Part shown: positions 39,871 to 48,328 of the stretch, piece after piece
Position numbering within the stretch: position 1 is the first letter of the stretch
Layout of the letters: each line of letters begins with the position of its first letter
Assembly (NCBI RefSeq): GCF_041154505.1
Contig: NZ_AP028672.1
Span: 248,001 to 312,000, forward strand
Length of the DNA: 64,000 nt
From: Acidovorax sp. A79
GTDB lineage: Bacteria > Pseudomonadota > Gammaproteobacteria > Burkholderiales > Burkholderiaceae_C
Reading direction: 5' to 3'
Made by a program: the position numbers and the translations under genes
The notes under the pieces: model-generated
What the model was told of the DNA's origin: nothing
Seen by the model: the letters and a program-made list of their open reading frames with translations, nothing else
Database searches by the model: none

Positions 39871-39920
39871 GTCCTGGCGCTTGCTGCAAAAGCGCAAGCA
39901 GCTACATATTCAATAGCAAT
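39871..39920. repeat. Dispersed repeat family A, inverted pair with hairpin
   Basis: The left half, CTGGCGCTTGCTG, and the right half, AAGCGCAAGCAGCTACATAT then TCAATAGCAAT, are inverted copies. GCGCTTGCTG and CAGCAAGCGC-type arms can pair around CAAAA. It follows the lyase stop codon and may form the 3' end of the propionate operon mRNA. Confidence 0.65.
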
Positions 39921-40063
39921 CAAACGGCCTGACGCCACGCGGTGCGGCCAATCCGCGGGCGTCAAGCCAGCGCGCGACGGCGTAGCGTTTTACGCACACG
40001 CCACGGCACAGCCGCGGGCCGCGCTGCACAATGGGTTTTCCGTACCTTGTGCGCGCCCTGCCA

Positions 40064-41428
40064 ATGCAAAGCATTTCTTCCGCGAACATCGTAGACCTGC
40101 TGCTGGATGCCGTCTGCATCGTGCAAGCCGACAGCCGGATCGTGTTCGTGAGCCCTGCCTTCGAGCGCATCTTTGGCTATGCGCCCCAGGAGGTAGTGGG
40201 GCGGCGCATGCTGGACATGGTCCACCCCGAAGACCTCGAGGCCACCGAGCGCCAGGCGCGCAGCGTGACCGAGGGCCATCTGCAGCTTCAGTTCGAGAAC
40301 CGCTATGTGCGCAAGGACGGCACCGTCGCGCACATCCGCTGGACGGCGCGCTGGCTGCCCGACCGGCAGCTGCGGCTGGCCGTGGCCCACGACATCACCG
40401 AACGCAAGTTCACCGAGTCCATGCGCGGGGCGATCTACGCGATCTCCGAAGCGGCGCAGACAGCGCCCAACCTGGATACGCTGTTCGGGCGCATCCACCA
40501 CACCGTCGGGCAGTTGCTGCCCGCCACCGATTTTTCGGTGGCGCTGTACGACCGCGAGAACGGCGCTCTGAGCTTTCCCTACCACGTGAGCGACGGGCTG
40601 CCCATGCCCGCCCCCATGGCGCTGGTGCGCGATTCGCTGTGCGCCGAGGTCATCCGCAACGGCAGCACCCTGCTGCTCACGCCCACCACGCGGGCCGGGC
40701 TGCCCGTGGAGGTGCCGCACGAACACCTTCCGCTGTACTGGCTGGGCGTGCCGCTGCAGACACCGCAGGGCGCCATCGGCGCGCTGGTGCTGCAAAGCCA
40801 TACCGGGCAGTACCGCTACACCGACAAGGACAAGGAGCTCCTGCAGTTCGTCTCCACCCAGGTCGCGGCCGCCATCGAACGCCAGCAGATGCACGAGCGC
40901 CTGGAGCACATGGCGCAGTACGACCAGCTCACGCACCTGCCCAACCGCCAGCTGTTCCTGGACCGACTGAAGACCGCCCTCGCCCGCGCCCGGCGGGACC
41001 AGGGCCAGCTGTCGCTGCTGTTCATCGACCTGGACCATTTCAAGGACGTGAACGACACCCTGGGCCATGCCATGGGCGACCTGCTGCTGCAGCGGGTGGC
41101 GCAGCGGCTGCTGGAATGCGTGCGCGGCTCCGACACCGTGGCCCGCCTGGGGGGCGACGAGTTCGTGGTGCTGCTCGAGCATGGCCCCGCGCAAGGGCAC
41201 ACCACGGCGGTGGCCGAAAAGATCCTGGCGGCATTCGGCCAGGCCTTCGACCTGGAGGGCACGAGGCTGGCGATCCACCCCAGCATCGGGGTGGCCCTGC
41301 ACCCCGAGCACGGCAGCGAGGTGCACCACCTGCTGGGCCACGCCGACGCCGCCATGTACCTCTCGAAGAAAAACGGGGGCAACCAGGTGCGGCTTGCGCC
41401 GCAGCCCCGCGCGGACAGGGGCCCTTAG
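40064..41428 (+). CDS. PAS-GAF-GGDEF diguanylate cyclase
   Basis: 454 residues, no membrane segment, so cytoplasmic. An N-terminal PAS domain (LLDAVCIVQADSRIVFVSPA to about 120), a GAF domain (about 150-290) and a GGDEF domain with the intact motif at 363-367 (RLGGDEFVVLLEH). It should make cyclic di-GMP from two GTP. A second in-frame ATG lies 33 bases upstream, but it is embedded in CTGCACAAT, which looks like a promoter -10 element also seen near other starts here, so I take the downstream one. No EAL domain is present. Transcribed away from the propionate operon end. Confidence 0.9.
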   Translation: MQSISSANIVDLLLDAVCIVQADSRIVFVSPAFERIFGYAPQEVVGRRMLDMVHPEDLEATERQARSVTEGHLQLQFENRYVRKDGTVAHIRWTARWLPDRQLRLAVAHDITERKFTESMRGAIYAISEAAQTAPNLDTLFGRIHHTVGQLLPATDFSVALYDRENGALSFPYHVSDGLPMPAPMALVRDSLCAEVIRNGSTLLLTPTTRAGLPVEVPHEHLPLYWLGVPLQTPQGAIGALVLQSHTGQYRYTDKDKELLQFVSTQVAAAIERQQMHERLEHMAQYDQLTHLPNRQLFLDRLKTALARARRDQGQLSLLFIDLDHFKDVNDTLGHAMGDLLLQRVAQRLLECVRGSDTVARLGGDEFVVLLEHGPAQGHTTAVAEKILAAFGQAFDLEGTRLAIHPSIGVALHPEHGSEVHHLLGHADAAMYLSKKNGGNQVRLAPQPRADRGP

Positions 41429-41459
41429 CGGCCTGGGCCGCCCGCACCACCGGACCGCC

Positions 41460-41774
41460 ATGCACGCCCCACGCCCCGGCGACACCTGCGCCGCGCCCAC
41501 GCCCCGCCGCCGCGCGGCGACCCTGCAGTTCGTGAAGCGGCTGGGCCTTGCCGTGCTGGCCTTGCCGGTGGCGATGGTCCTCACGTTCGCGGCCTTTCCG
41601 TTCTGGTCGTGGCTGGAGCGCACGACCGGCATCGAAAGCATGGGCCGCGAAGGCCCGGCCAGCTGGTGCTACCTGGCCACCTGGGGGCTGCTCGCGCTCG
41701 CCCTGGCGGGGCCGGCCCTGCTGCGCGCCGTGCGAAGCCTGCGCCCGGCCCGGGACCACCGGGCGGGGCACTAG
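41460..41774 (+). CDS. Small membrane protein of unknown function
   Basis: 104 residues with two hydrophobic segments (about 28-48, LGLAVLALPVAMVLTFAAFPFW, and 68-88, WCYLATWGLLALALAGPALL) and basic termini. No family recognised. It starts 31 bases after the diguanylate cyclase stop codon and may be co-transcribed with it; if so, it could be a membrane partner, but that is only positional. No clear ribosome binding site. Confidence 0.55.
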   Translation: MHAPRPGDTCAAPTPRRRAATLQFVKRLGLAVLALPVAMVLTFAAFPFWSWLERTTGIESMGREGPASWCYLATWGLLALALAGPALLRAVRSLRPARDHRAGH

Positions 41775-41886
41775 CCACCGCCCGGCAAGCCGCTGCGCCA
41801 CGCCCCCCGGCGGCGGGCGGCGATGTCGCTGCACAATGCGCCTTTCGCACCCGCGCCCTTCACCCACGGCCTACGGCCCCGCCCCC

Positions 41887-42354
41887 ATGCTCTACAACGC
41901 CCTCAAGCTCGCCCATGTCCTGTCCATCGTGGTGTGGATAGGAGGCATGGTGTTCGCGCATTTCTTCCTGCGCCCCGCCGCGCAGTCGCTGGAGCCCGCG
42001 CAGCGCGTGCGGCTGATGCACGACGTGCTCCAGCGCTTTCTCGCGGCGGTGTCGGTGGCCGTCGTGGTCGTGCTGGCCAGCGGGCTGTGGATGATCGGCC
42101 GCGTGGCCAGGCAGGCCGTGCAGGCCGGCGGCTCGTTTTCCATGCCGCTGGACTGGACCGTCATGGCCACCCTGGGCCTGGTGATGATGGCCATCTTCGG
42201 CCACATCCGCTTCGCGCTGTTCAGGCGCCTGCAGCGCGCGGTGGCCGCCTCGGCCTGGCCTGCCGGCGGCCAGGCCCTCGCCAGCATCCGCAGCTGGGTG
42301 GGCGTCAATCTGGCGCTGGGCGTGGTCACGATCGTCGTCACCCTGCTGGCCTGA
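41887..42354 (+). CDS. CopD-family membrane protein
   Basis: 155 residues with four predicted membrane helices. The opening NALKLAHVLSIVVWIGGMVFAHFFLRP, with a His in the first helix and a Trp-Ile-Gly-Gly motif, is typical of the CopD/DUF2269 group. Members have been linked to copper handling or heme-like redox membrane complexes, but many have no proven role. The upstream part of the frame is not used, as the natural hydrophobic start is MLYNALKLAHV. It ends 23 bases before the LysR gene. Confidence 0.78.
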   Translation: MLYNALKLAHVLSIVVWIGGMVFAHFFLRPAAQSLEPAQRVRLMHDVLQRFLAAVSVAVVVVLASGLWMIGRVARQAVQAGGSFSMPLDWTVMATLGLVMMAIFGHIRFALFRRLQRAVAASAWPAGGQALASIRSWVGVNLALGVVTIVVTLLA

Positions 42355-42377
42355 CGGCGCGCCGCCGCTTCCTGCCC

Positions 42378-43310
42378 ATGCTCACGCACAAGCAGCTGCG
42401 CTACTTCGTGGACATCGTGGACGCGGGCAGCTTCAGCCTGGCGGCCGAGCGGCTGTTCATCGCCCAGTCGGCGCTGAGCCGCCAGGTCAAGGACATGGAA
42501 CAGGCGCTGCAGGTACCCCTGCTCGAGCGCGGCACGCGGCACCTGCAGGCCACCCCCGCGGGGCGGTCGCTGTATGCCGACGCGCGCCGCATCCTCGCCG
42601 ACCTGCAGCAGGCCGCCGTCAACGCGCGCGATGCGCAGCGCGGCATCGAGGGCACGGTGCACCTGCTGCATGCCAGCTCGGTGCCGCTCACGCCCGCGCT
42701 GCAGTCCTTTCTGCGCCGCCATCTGGCGCAGCACCCGGGGGTGTCGGTCGAGGTATCGCAATCCTCGTCCGAGCACCAGGCCCCCGACATCGCCCAGGCG
42801 CGCGCCGACATGGGCCTGGCGCGCGCGCCGGTGCTGCGCCGCTACCCCGGCATGCACTATGAGCCGCTGTACACCGAGGGGCTGGTGGTGGCCCTGCCCC
42901 CCGGCCATGCACTGGCGCAAGCGCCCGAGATCGCACTGGGCGACTTGCGCGGGGAGTCCTTCGTGGCCACGCCCCACCTGGACCGGGGCGGCCTCAGCCA
43001 CCACGTGGCCCAGCTGTGCCGGGCGGCCGGGTTCGAGCCGCGCAGCGCGCGGGTACGCTCGCGCAAATGGTCGCAGCTGGCCCTGGTGCAGGGAGGTTTT
43101 GGCGTGGCGGTGATGCCCGAATCGCTGGCGGCATGGGCACCGCCGGGTGTGCCCGTGCGCCCACTGGCCGGGAGCACGGGTCACCGCACGGCGGTGCTGG
43201 CCTTGTGGCGCGAGGACGCAGCGCCCCTGGTGCAGCAGTTCGCGGATGCCATGGTGCGCAGTTTCGCCCCGCTGTCACAGGCCCCCGGCTCCCACCCGCC
43301 TGCGGGCTGA
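42378..43310 (+). CDS. LysR-family transcriptional regulator
   Basis: 310 residues. The winged helix-turn-helix (LRYFVDIVDAGSFSLAAERLFIAQSALSRQVKDME) is followed by a periplasmic-binding-protein-like effector domain. The start MLTHKQLRYFVDIV is typical. The gene lies on the same strand as, and upstream of, the TSUP permease with a 110-base gap, so it may regulate that gene, though LysR regulators are more often divergent from their target. No effector can be named. Confidence 0.9.
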   Translation: MLTHKQLRYFVDIVDAGSFSLAAERLFIAQSALSRQVKDMEQALQVPLLERGTRHLQATPAGRSLYADARRILADLQQAAVNARDAQRGIEGTVHLLHASSVPLTPALQSFLRRHLAQHPGVSVEVSQSSSEHQAPDIAQARADMGLARAPVLRRYPGMHYEPLYTEGLVVALPPGHALAQAPEIALGDLRGESFVATPHLDRGGLSHHVAQLCRAAGFEPRSARVRSRKWSQLALVQGGFGVAVMPESLAAWAPPGVPVRPLAGSTGHRTAVLALWREDAAPLVQQFADAMVRSFAPLSQAPGSHPPAG

Positions 43311-43420
43311 ACCCAGCTGATTTCGAGATAGATACCCGCCCCACTCGGTATTGGATGTGCAGGGGGACCGCCGGTAGAGTGCATCGCATTCGTCCACCGT
43401 GCCTGTTGCCCCCGCCACCC

Positions 43421-44197
43421 ATGCCGCTCTCCACCCTTGCCGACTTTCTGCCCGCCGTCCAGCCGTGGCAGCTGGCCCTCATCTGCGCGGGGGTGACCGC
43501 CGCCTACGTGATCTTCGGCATGGCCGGTTTCGGCACCGCCCTGGTGGCCGGGCCGGTGCTGGCCCACTTCATCCCCGTCGCGACCATCGTGCCGCTGCTG
43601 GCGCTGCTCGATTTTTTCGCCGCCGCCACCAACATCGCACGCGACCGCCATGCGGCCGACCGCGCCGAGCTGGGCCGCCTGGTCCCGTTCATGGCCGCGG
43701 GCAGCCTCGCGGGGGCCGCGCTGCTGCTCTGGGGGAGGCCCGATGCACTGCAGTGGGCCCTGGGCGCATTCGCCACGGGCTATGCGCTCCATGCGCTGAG
43801 CGGCCACAAGCCCCGGTCGGCGCTGCCCCCGCGCGCGGCCCTGCCCTTTGGCTTCATCGGCGGCATCTTCTCGGCCCTCTTTGGAAGCGGCGGTTTTCTC
43901 TATGCCATCTACCTGGCGGGGCGGCTGGACGACAAGGACCGTATCCGCGTCACGCAGTCCACCCTGATCGGGCTGAGCACGCTGACCCGCGCGGTGCTGT
44001 TCCTGCTGGCGGGTGTGTACGCGCAGGCGCCGGTGCTGGTGCTGGCGGCCGCGCTGGTGCCGGCCATGCTGCTGGGCACGGCCATCGGGCGGCGCATCAC
44101 GCTGCGCCTGTCGCGCGAACAATTTCTGCGCGTGGTCCACGGGGTGGTGCTGTGCTCGGGCGTGCTGCTGCTGTGGCGGCAGTGGGCGGGCGCATAG
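43421..44197 (+). CDS. TSUP (TauE/SafE) family permease
   Basis: 258 residues, about eight membrane helices. Two homologous halves carry the family motif, GMAGFGTALVAGPVLAHFI in the first and GFIGGIFSALFGSGGFLYAIYL in the second. Family members export or import sulfite, sulfonates, sulfoacetate or other small organic anions across the inner membrane. The substrate cannot be inferred. It follows a LysR gene on the same strand. Confidence 0.9.
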   Translation: MPLSTLADFLPAVQPWQLALICAGVTAAYVIFGMAGFGTALVAGPVLAHFIPVATIVPLLALLDFFAAATNIARDRHAADRAELGRLVPFMAAGSLAGAALLLWGRPDALQWALGAFATGYALHALSGHKPRSALPPRAALPFGFIGGIFSALFGSGGFLYAIYLAGRLDDKDRIRVTQSTLIGLSTLTRAVLFLLAGVYAQAPVLVLAAALVPAMLLGTAIGRRITLRLSREQFLRVVHGVVLCSGVLLLWRQWAGA

Positions 44198-44305
44198 CCG
44201 CAGGCCCCGGCCGCCGGTTCACCTACTTGGGTTGCGGACAAGGGCCCGCCGGCGCGCGCGCCGCGCCCCGGTCCTCTACCATCGGGCGAAGAGGAGCCGC
44301 GCTAC

Positions 44306-46141
44306 GTGTTCAAGTTTTTCGAAAACCGCCTTCCCCCCTATCCCCCCGCCGAACCCCACCTGCCCCCGAAGGACTTCATGGCCTTCGTCTGGGATGGCAC
44401 GCGTGGCCTGCGTGGCTACGTCGCCGCGATGGCGGGGCTGTCCGCCGCCATCGCGGTGTACGAAGCCCTGCTGTTCGCCGTGCTCGGCCATGTGGTCGAC
44501 TGGCTCTCCACCGTCGCGCCCGGTGCGCTGTGGACGCAGCACAAGGGCTCCATCCTCGGCATCACCGCGCTGCTGCTGGGCTCCGTGGGCCTGGTGGCGC
44601 TGCAGACGGCCATCAAGCACCAGGTGCTGGCCATCAACTTCCCGCTGCGCCTGCGCTGGAACTTCCACCGCCTGATGCTGGGCCAGAGCATGGCCTTCTA
44701 TGCCGACGAGTTCGCGGGCCGCATCACCACCAAGATCATGCAGACCGCGCTGGCCGTGCGCGACATGATCTTCACCACCACCGACGTGGTGATCGGCATG
44801 GGCGTCTACCTCGTCACCATCCTCGTGCTGCTGGCCGGGTTTGACGTGCGGCTGCTGGCCCCGTTCGCCGCCTGGATGGTGGCCTACGGGCTGGCTTGCT
44901 GGTACTTCGTGCCGCGCCTGGGCAAGGTGGGCAAGGCCCAGGCCGATGCGCGCTCGGTGATGACCGGGCGCATCACCGATGCCTACACCAACATCGCCAC
45001 CGTCAAGCTGTTCTCGCACACGCGCCGCGAATCCGAATTCGCGCGCGCGGCCATGGACGCCTTCAAGCTCACCGGCTACGCGCAGATGCGCCTGGTGAGC
45101 CTGTTCGAGATCGTGAATCACATCCTGGTGGTGGTCATGATCCTGGGTGCGTGCGGCACGGCGCTGTGGCTGTGGTCGCTCGGCGAGGTGGGCGCGGGCG
45201 CCGTGGCCGCCGTCACCGCCATGACGCTGCGCGTGTCGGGCCACGCGCACTGGGTGATGTGGGAGATGACCACCCTGTTCGAGAGCGTGGGCACCATCCA
45301 GGACGGCATCAACACGCTGACCAGGCCGCGCACGGTGGTGGATGCACCCGATGCCCAGCCACTCGCCGTGACCCAGGGCGAGGTGCGCTTTGACAACATG
45401 AGCTTTGCCTATGGCAACGGCCGGCCCGTGATCGACGGGCTGAACCTGGTCATCCGGCCGGGCGAGAAGATCGGGCTCATCGGCCGTTCGGGCGCCGGCA
45501 AATCCACGCTGGTGAACCTGCTGCTGCGCTTTCACGACGTCAGCTCGGGCCGCATCCTCATCGATGGCCAGGACATCGCCCACGTCACGCAGGACAGCCT
45601 GCGCCGCTCCATCGGCATGGTGACGCAGGACACCTCGCTGCTGCACCGCTCCATGCGCGACAACATCCTGTACGGCCGCCCCGACGCGAGCGAGGCCGAC
45701 CTGCACAAGGCGGCCGAGCGCGCCGAGGCGGCGGATTTCATCGCCACGCTGACCGACCTGCAAGGCCGCACGGGCTACGAGGCGCATGTGGGCGAACGCG
45801 GCGTGAAGCTGTCGGGCGGCCAGCGCCAGCGGGTCGCGATCGCGCGGGTGATGCTCAAGGACGCCCCCATCCTGCTGCTCGACGAAGCCACCAGCGCGCT
45901 CGACTCCGAGGTGGAGGCCGCCATCCAGCAAAGCCTGGACAGCCTGATGCAGGGCAAGACCGTGATCGCGATTGCGCACCGCCTGTCCACCATCGCGGCT
46001 ATGGACCGCCTCATCGTGATGGACGCGGGCCGCATCGTGGAAGAAGGCACGCACGCGCAGCTGCTGGGCCAGGGCGGCGTGTATGCACGCCTGTGGGGGC
46101 ACCAGAGCGGCGGATTCCTGGGCGAATCGGAAGAAGACTGA
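44306..46141 (+). CDS. ABC exporter half-transporter (permease fused to ATPase)
   Basis: 611 residues. Six membrane helices occupy about residues 35-320; the ATPase domain has Walker A GRSGAGKST (Lys399), signature LSGGQRQR and Walker B LLLDEATSALDS followed by the H-loop AIAHRLST. It works as a homodimer, probably exporting a lipid, drug or peptide. The start is GTG with GAGGAG ahead of it, giving MFKFFENRLPPYPP, which I associate with the YddA/MsbA-like group of betaproteobacteria. No partner gene or accessory protein is adjacent. Confidence 0.92.
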   Translation: MFKFFENRLPPYPPAEPHLPPKDFMAFVWDGTRGLRGYVAAMAGLSAAIAVYEALLFAVLGHVVDWLSTVAPGALWTQHKGSILGITALLLGSVGLVALQTAIKHQVLAINFPLRLRWNFHRLMLGQSMAFYADEFAGRITTKIMQTALAVRDMIFTTTDVVIGMGVYLVTILVLLAGFDVRLLAPFAAWMVAYGLACWYFVPRLGKVGKAQADARSVMTGRITDAYTNIATVKLFSHTRRESEFARAAMDAFKLTGYAQMRLVSLFEIVNHILVVVMILGACGTALWLWSLGEVGAGAVAAVTAMTLRVSGHAHWVMWEMTTLFESVGTIQDGINTLTRPRTVVDAPDAQPLAVTQGEVRFDNMSFAYGNGRPVIDGLNLVIRPGEKIGLIGRSGAGKSTLVNLLLRFHDVSSGRILIDGQDIAHVTQDSLRRSIGMVTQDTSLLHRSMRDNILYGRPDASEADLHKAAERAEAADFIATLTDLQGRTGYEAHVGERGVKLSGGQRQRVAIARVMLKDAPILLLDEATSALDSEVEAAIQQSLDSLMQGKTVIAIAHRLSTIAAMDRLIVMDAGRIVEEGTHAQLLGQGGVYARLWGHQSGGFLGESEED

Positions 46142-46312
46142 CAGCCACTGCCTCGCCGCCCAACCGCCCAGCCAGCCAGCCGGGCTGCCTGCCACCCACG
46201 CGACAGCACGGCACCGGCCTGTCGCCCAGGCGGCTGTGCGCGGCCCGCGCACGTTCTACCGTTGCAGCCCTGCACGGGCCATGGTGGCCTGGCCAACCGA
46301 AGGAGACATCCG

Positions 46313-46642
46313 ATGATCAAGGTCACGGCGGTGTACCGCTGGCGCGAAGGCGCCACGTTCAACCACGACTACTACCACGGCGAACACATGCGCATCGCCC
46401 GCGCGGCGCTTCAGCCCCTGGGCCTGGTGCGGCTCGAGAGCGACCGCGTGCTCTACCCCGGCGAGCCCCGCCCCGGCCAGGTGGTGGCGCTGACCAACGC
46501 GTTCTTCAGCGACCTGAAGCAGGCCCAGGCCGCAGCCAGGCAAACGGCGGCGCAACTGACGGCGGACATCCCCAACTACACCAACATCACGCCCGAGTCC
46601 TACTTCGCGCAGATGCTGGCGCACGAGGTGGCAACGGCCTGA
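46313..46642 (+). CDS. EthD-like dimeric alpha-beta barrel protein
   Basis: 109 residues. The start IKVTAVYRWREGATFNHDYYHGEHM and the C-terminal IPNYTNITPESYFAQM match the EthD family, small ferredoxin-like-fold proteins first linked to ethyl tert-butyl ether degradation. Their biochemical role is mostly unknown; several act on quinone- or polyketide-like rings. AAGGAG stands before the ATG. The gene is alone, 171 bases downstream of the ABC exporter. Confidence 0.82.
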   Translation: MIKVTAVYRWREGATFNHDYYHGEHMRIARAALQPLGLVRLESDRVLYPGEPRPGQVVALTNAFFSDLKQAQAAARQTAAQLTADIPNYTNITPESYFAQMLAHEVATA

Positions 46643-46830
46643 GAGCGCGTCGATCCGCCGCTCGCGCACGGCCTTGGGCAGCAGGCGCACACACCGCCCT
46701 GCCCGGCCCCGGCACGGCGGCCAGCACGTGGCACGCGGTGGATGGCCAGTCCAAGGCCGGGGAAGGCAACCGGCAGCGCCGCCTGGCCCCACATGGATAA
46801 AAATAGGCCCTCGCGTAGGTTTGCATTGCG

Positions 46831-46859
46831 CATCAAGCTATAAATTTAATAGCAACATA
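46831..46859 (+). repeat. Dispersed repeat family A copy
   Basis: GCATCAAGCTATAAATTTAA followed by TAGCAACAT, an AT-rich variant with the GCTAT core and the ATAGCAA tail found in the 39.9-kb copy. It sits 20 bases before the HTH gene start. Confidence 0.55.
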
Positions 46860-46878
46860 CATTCCGGGCCGCAGCTCC

Positions 46879-47178
46879 ATGACCACCAGCACCCCCATCC
46901 CACTCGACATGCCCGCGCCCACCGGCGACCAGCTCAAGGCCAGCCGCGCCGCTGCCGGGCTCAGCCAGGCCCAGGCCGCGGAATTGATGGGCTATCCGCT
47001 GCAGACCGGCAGCCGGGGGGGCGTGCAGTCGCGCACCTGGCAGGCGCTGGAGAGCACCACCGACGAGCGCAACATGCAGGGGCCCGTCTACGCGATGTTC
47101 CTGCTGCTCACGGGGCAGCATCCCGACTACGTGCTGGCCCAGCGCTCCGGTGCGGCCCCATCCGCCGTCGCCCCATGA
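46879..47178 (+). CDS. Helix-turn-helix domain protein, putative DNA-binding
   Basis: 99 residues. The core GDQLKASRAAAGLSQAQAAELMGYP looks like the first helices of an XRE/Cro-type domain, but the recognition-helix segment is unusual: a Gly/Arg-rich stretch (TGSRGGVQSRTWQALES) comes before the usual alignment TWQ-x-x-E. The remainder (AMFLLLTGQHPDYVL) is as in small plasmid or phage-derived HTH proteins. Function unknown. Its stop codon overlaps the A tract of the terminator of the converging Bug gene. Confidence 0.7.
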   Translation: MTTSTPIPLDMPAPTGDQLKASRAAAGLSQAQAAELMGYPLQTGSRGGVQSRTWQALESTTDERNMQGPVYAMFLLLTGQHPDYVLAQRSGAAPSAVAP

Positions 47179-47209
47179 AAAAAGCGGAACGGTCCGAAGA
47201 CCCTTCCGC
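47178..47209 (-). terminator. Rho-independent terminator of the Bug gene
   Basis: On the minus strand a long stem, GCGGAAGGGTC-TTCG-GACC with GTTCCGC, ends in TTTTTT. The TTCG loop makes it strong. It lies about 40 bases after the Bug stop codon and overlaps the end of the converging HTH gene. Confidence 0.88.
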
Positions 47210-47247
47210 CAACTGCCTGCAGGGAGATTGCCGAAACAGCGGGTGGC

Positions 47248-48240
47248 TCAGTCCACCTTGATGTTGGCGGCCTTGATCACCTGGGCCCACTTGTCCACCT
47301 CGGCCTTCTGGAAGCTGGCGATCTGGGCGGTGGTCATGTCGGCCGGCTCCATGCCAAAGCCCTTCAGGCGGTTTTGCATGTCGGGCTGGGCCAGGATCTT
47401 GCGGATCTCGTCGTGCAGGCGCGTGACGGTGGGCGCGGGCGTGCCGGCCGGCACGAAGATCGCCTGCCACGACTGCACCTGGAAGTCCGCCAGGCCATTC
47501 ACGCCCGATTCGGCCACCGTGGGCACGTCGGGCATGGAGGCCAGGCGCCTGGGCGAGGTCACCGCGATGGCGCGCAGCTTGCCGCTCTGGATGTGCGGGG
47601 CGGCGACCACGGTGGTGTCGAACATCATGTCGACCTGGCCGCTGATCACGTCCTGGATGGCGGGGCCGCTGCCCTTGTACGGGATGTGCGTGAACTTCAC
47701 GCCCGACTTGTAGGCCAGCAGTTCCACGGCCAGGTGCTGCGAGCTGCCGGTGCCGGCGGAGGCCGACGACAGGCCGCCCTCCTTGCCCTTGGCGGCGGCC
47801 AGCACGTCCTTGAGCGTCTTGTGCGGGCTGTTGGCCGACACCACCAGCACCACCGGATTGGTGCCGATCAGCGTCACGGGGCTGAACGACTTGATGGGGT
47901 CGTAGCCCAGCTTCGGGTACAGGCTGACGTTGATGGCGTGGGAGCTGACGGTGCCGCCCAGCAGCGTGTAGCCGTCGGGCGCGGCGCGCGCCGCGGCTTC
48001 CGAGCCGATGCTGCCGGCCGCGCCACCCTTGTTCTCGACCACCACGGTGGTCCCCAGGGCGGTGCCCAGTTGCTGGCCGATCAGGCGGCCGAGCGTGTCG
48101 GTGGTGCCGCCAGCGGCAAACGGCACCACGTAGCTGATGGGCTTGCCCGTCGGCCAAGTGCCCTGGGCGGCGGTGGGCAGGCCGATGAGGCCCACGGCGG
48201 CAGCCAGGGCCGCTGTGTGGATGAGGGTTCTGCGTTGCAT
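47248..48240 (-). CDS. Bug-family tripartite tricarboxylate transporter substrate-binding protein
   Basis: 330 residues. Signal peptide (MQRRTLIHTAALAAAVGLIGLPTAAQG) followed by the Bug fold: YVVPFAAGGTTDTLGRLIGQQL (ligand carboxylate loop), VVENKGGAAGSIG, and IPYKGSGPAIQDVISGQVDMMFD. Bug proteins deliver carboxylates such as tricarboxylates, amino acids or sugar acids to TctAB-type permeases. No permease genes are nearby, which is common for these orphan proteins. CAGGAG precedes the ATG. It is downstream of the lactonase gene (88 bases), so a sugar-acid or lactone ligand is a reasonable guess. Confidence 0.92.
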   Translation of the reverse strand: MQRRTLIHTAALAAAVGLIGLPTAAQGTWPTGKPISYVVPFAAGGTTDTLGRLIGQQLGTALGTTVVVENKGGAAGSIGSEAAARAAPDGYTLLGGTVSSHAINVSLYPKLGYDPIKSFSPVTLIGTNPVVLVVSANSPHKTLKDVLAAAKGKEGGLSSASAGTGSSQHLAVELLAYKSGVKFTHIPYKGSGPAIQDVISGQVDMMFDTTVVAAPHIQSGKLRAIAVTSPRRLASMPDVPTVAESGVNGLADFQVQSWQAIFVPAGTPAPTVTRLHDEIRKILAQPDMQNRLKGFGMEPADMTTAQIASFQKAEVDKWAQVIKAANIKVD

Positions 48241-48257
48241 GAAGGGTCTCCTGGTTT

Positions 48258-48279
48258 GTGGATGGTGGATGGTGGATGG
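48258..48279. repeat. Heptanucleotide tandem repeat upstream of the Bug gene
   Basis: Three copies of GGATGGT (plus strand) in the 88-base gap between the lactonase stop and the Bug start. Copy number may vary between strains; no function is evident. Confidence 0.5.
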
Positions 48280-48328
48280 CGGGACCGAATGGAAGAGCCG
48301 TTCAGGCATTTCCACGGTTCAGTCCGTC

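Noticed and set aside
40031..40063. Upstream ATG for the PAS-GAF-GGDEF protein
   Set aside because: It is part of CTGCACAAT, a probable -10 element, and adds a short segment with no PAS similarity. The downstream ATG was kept.
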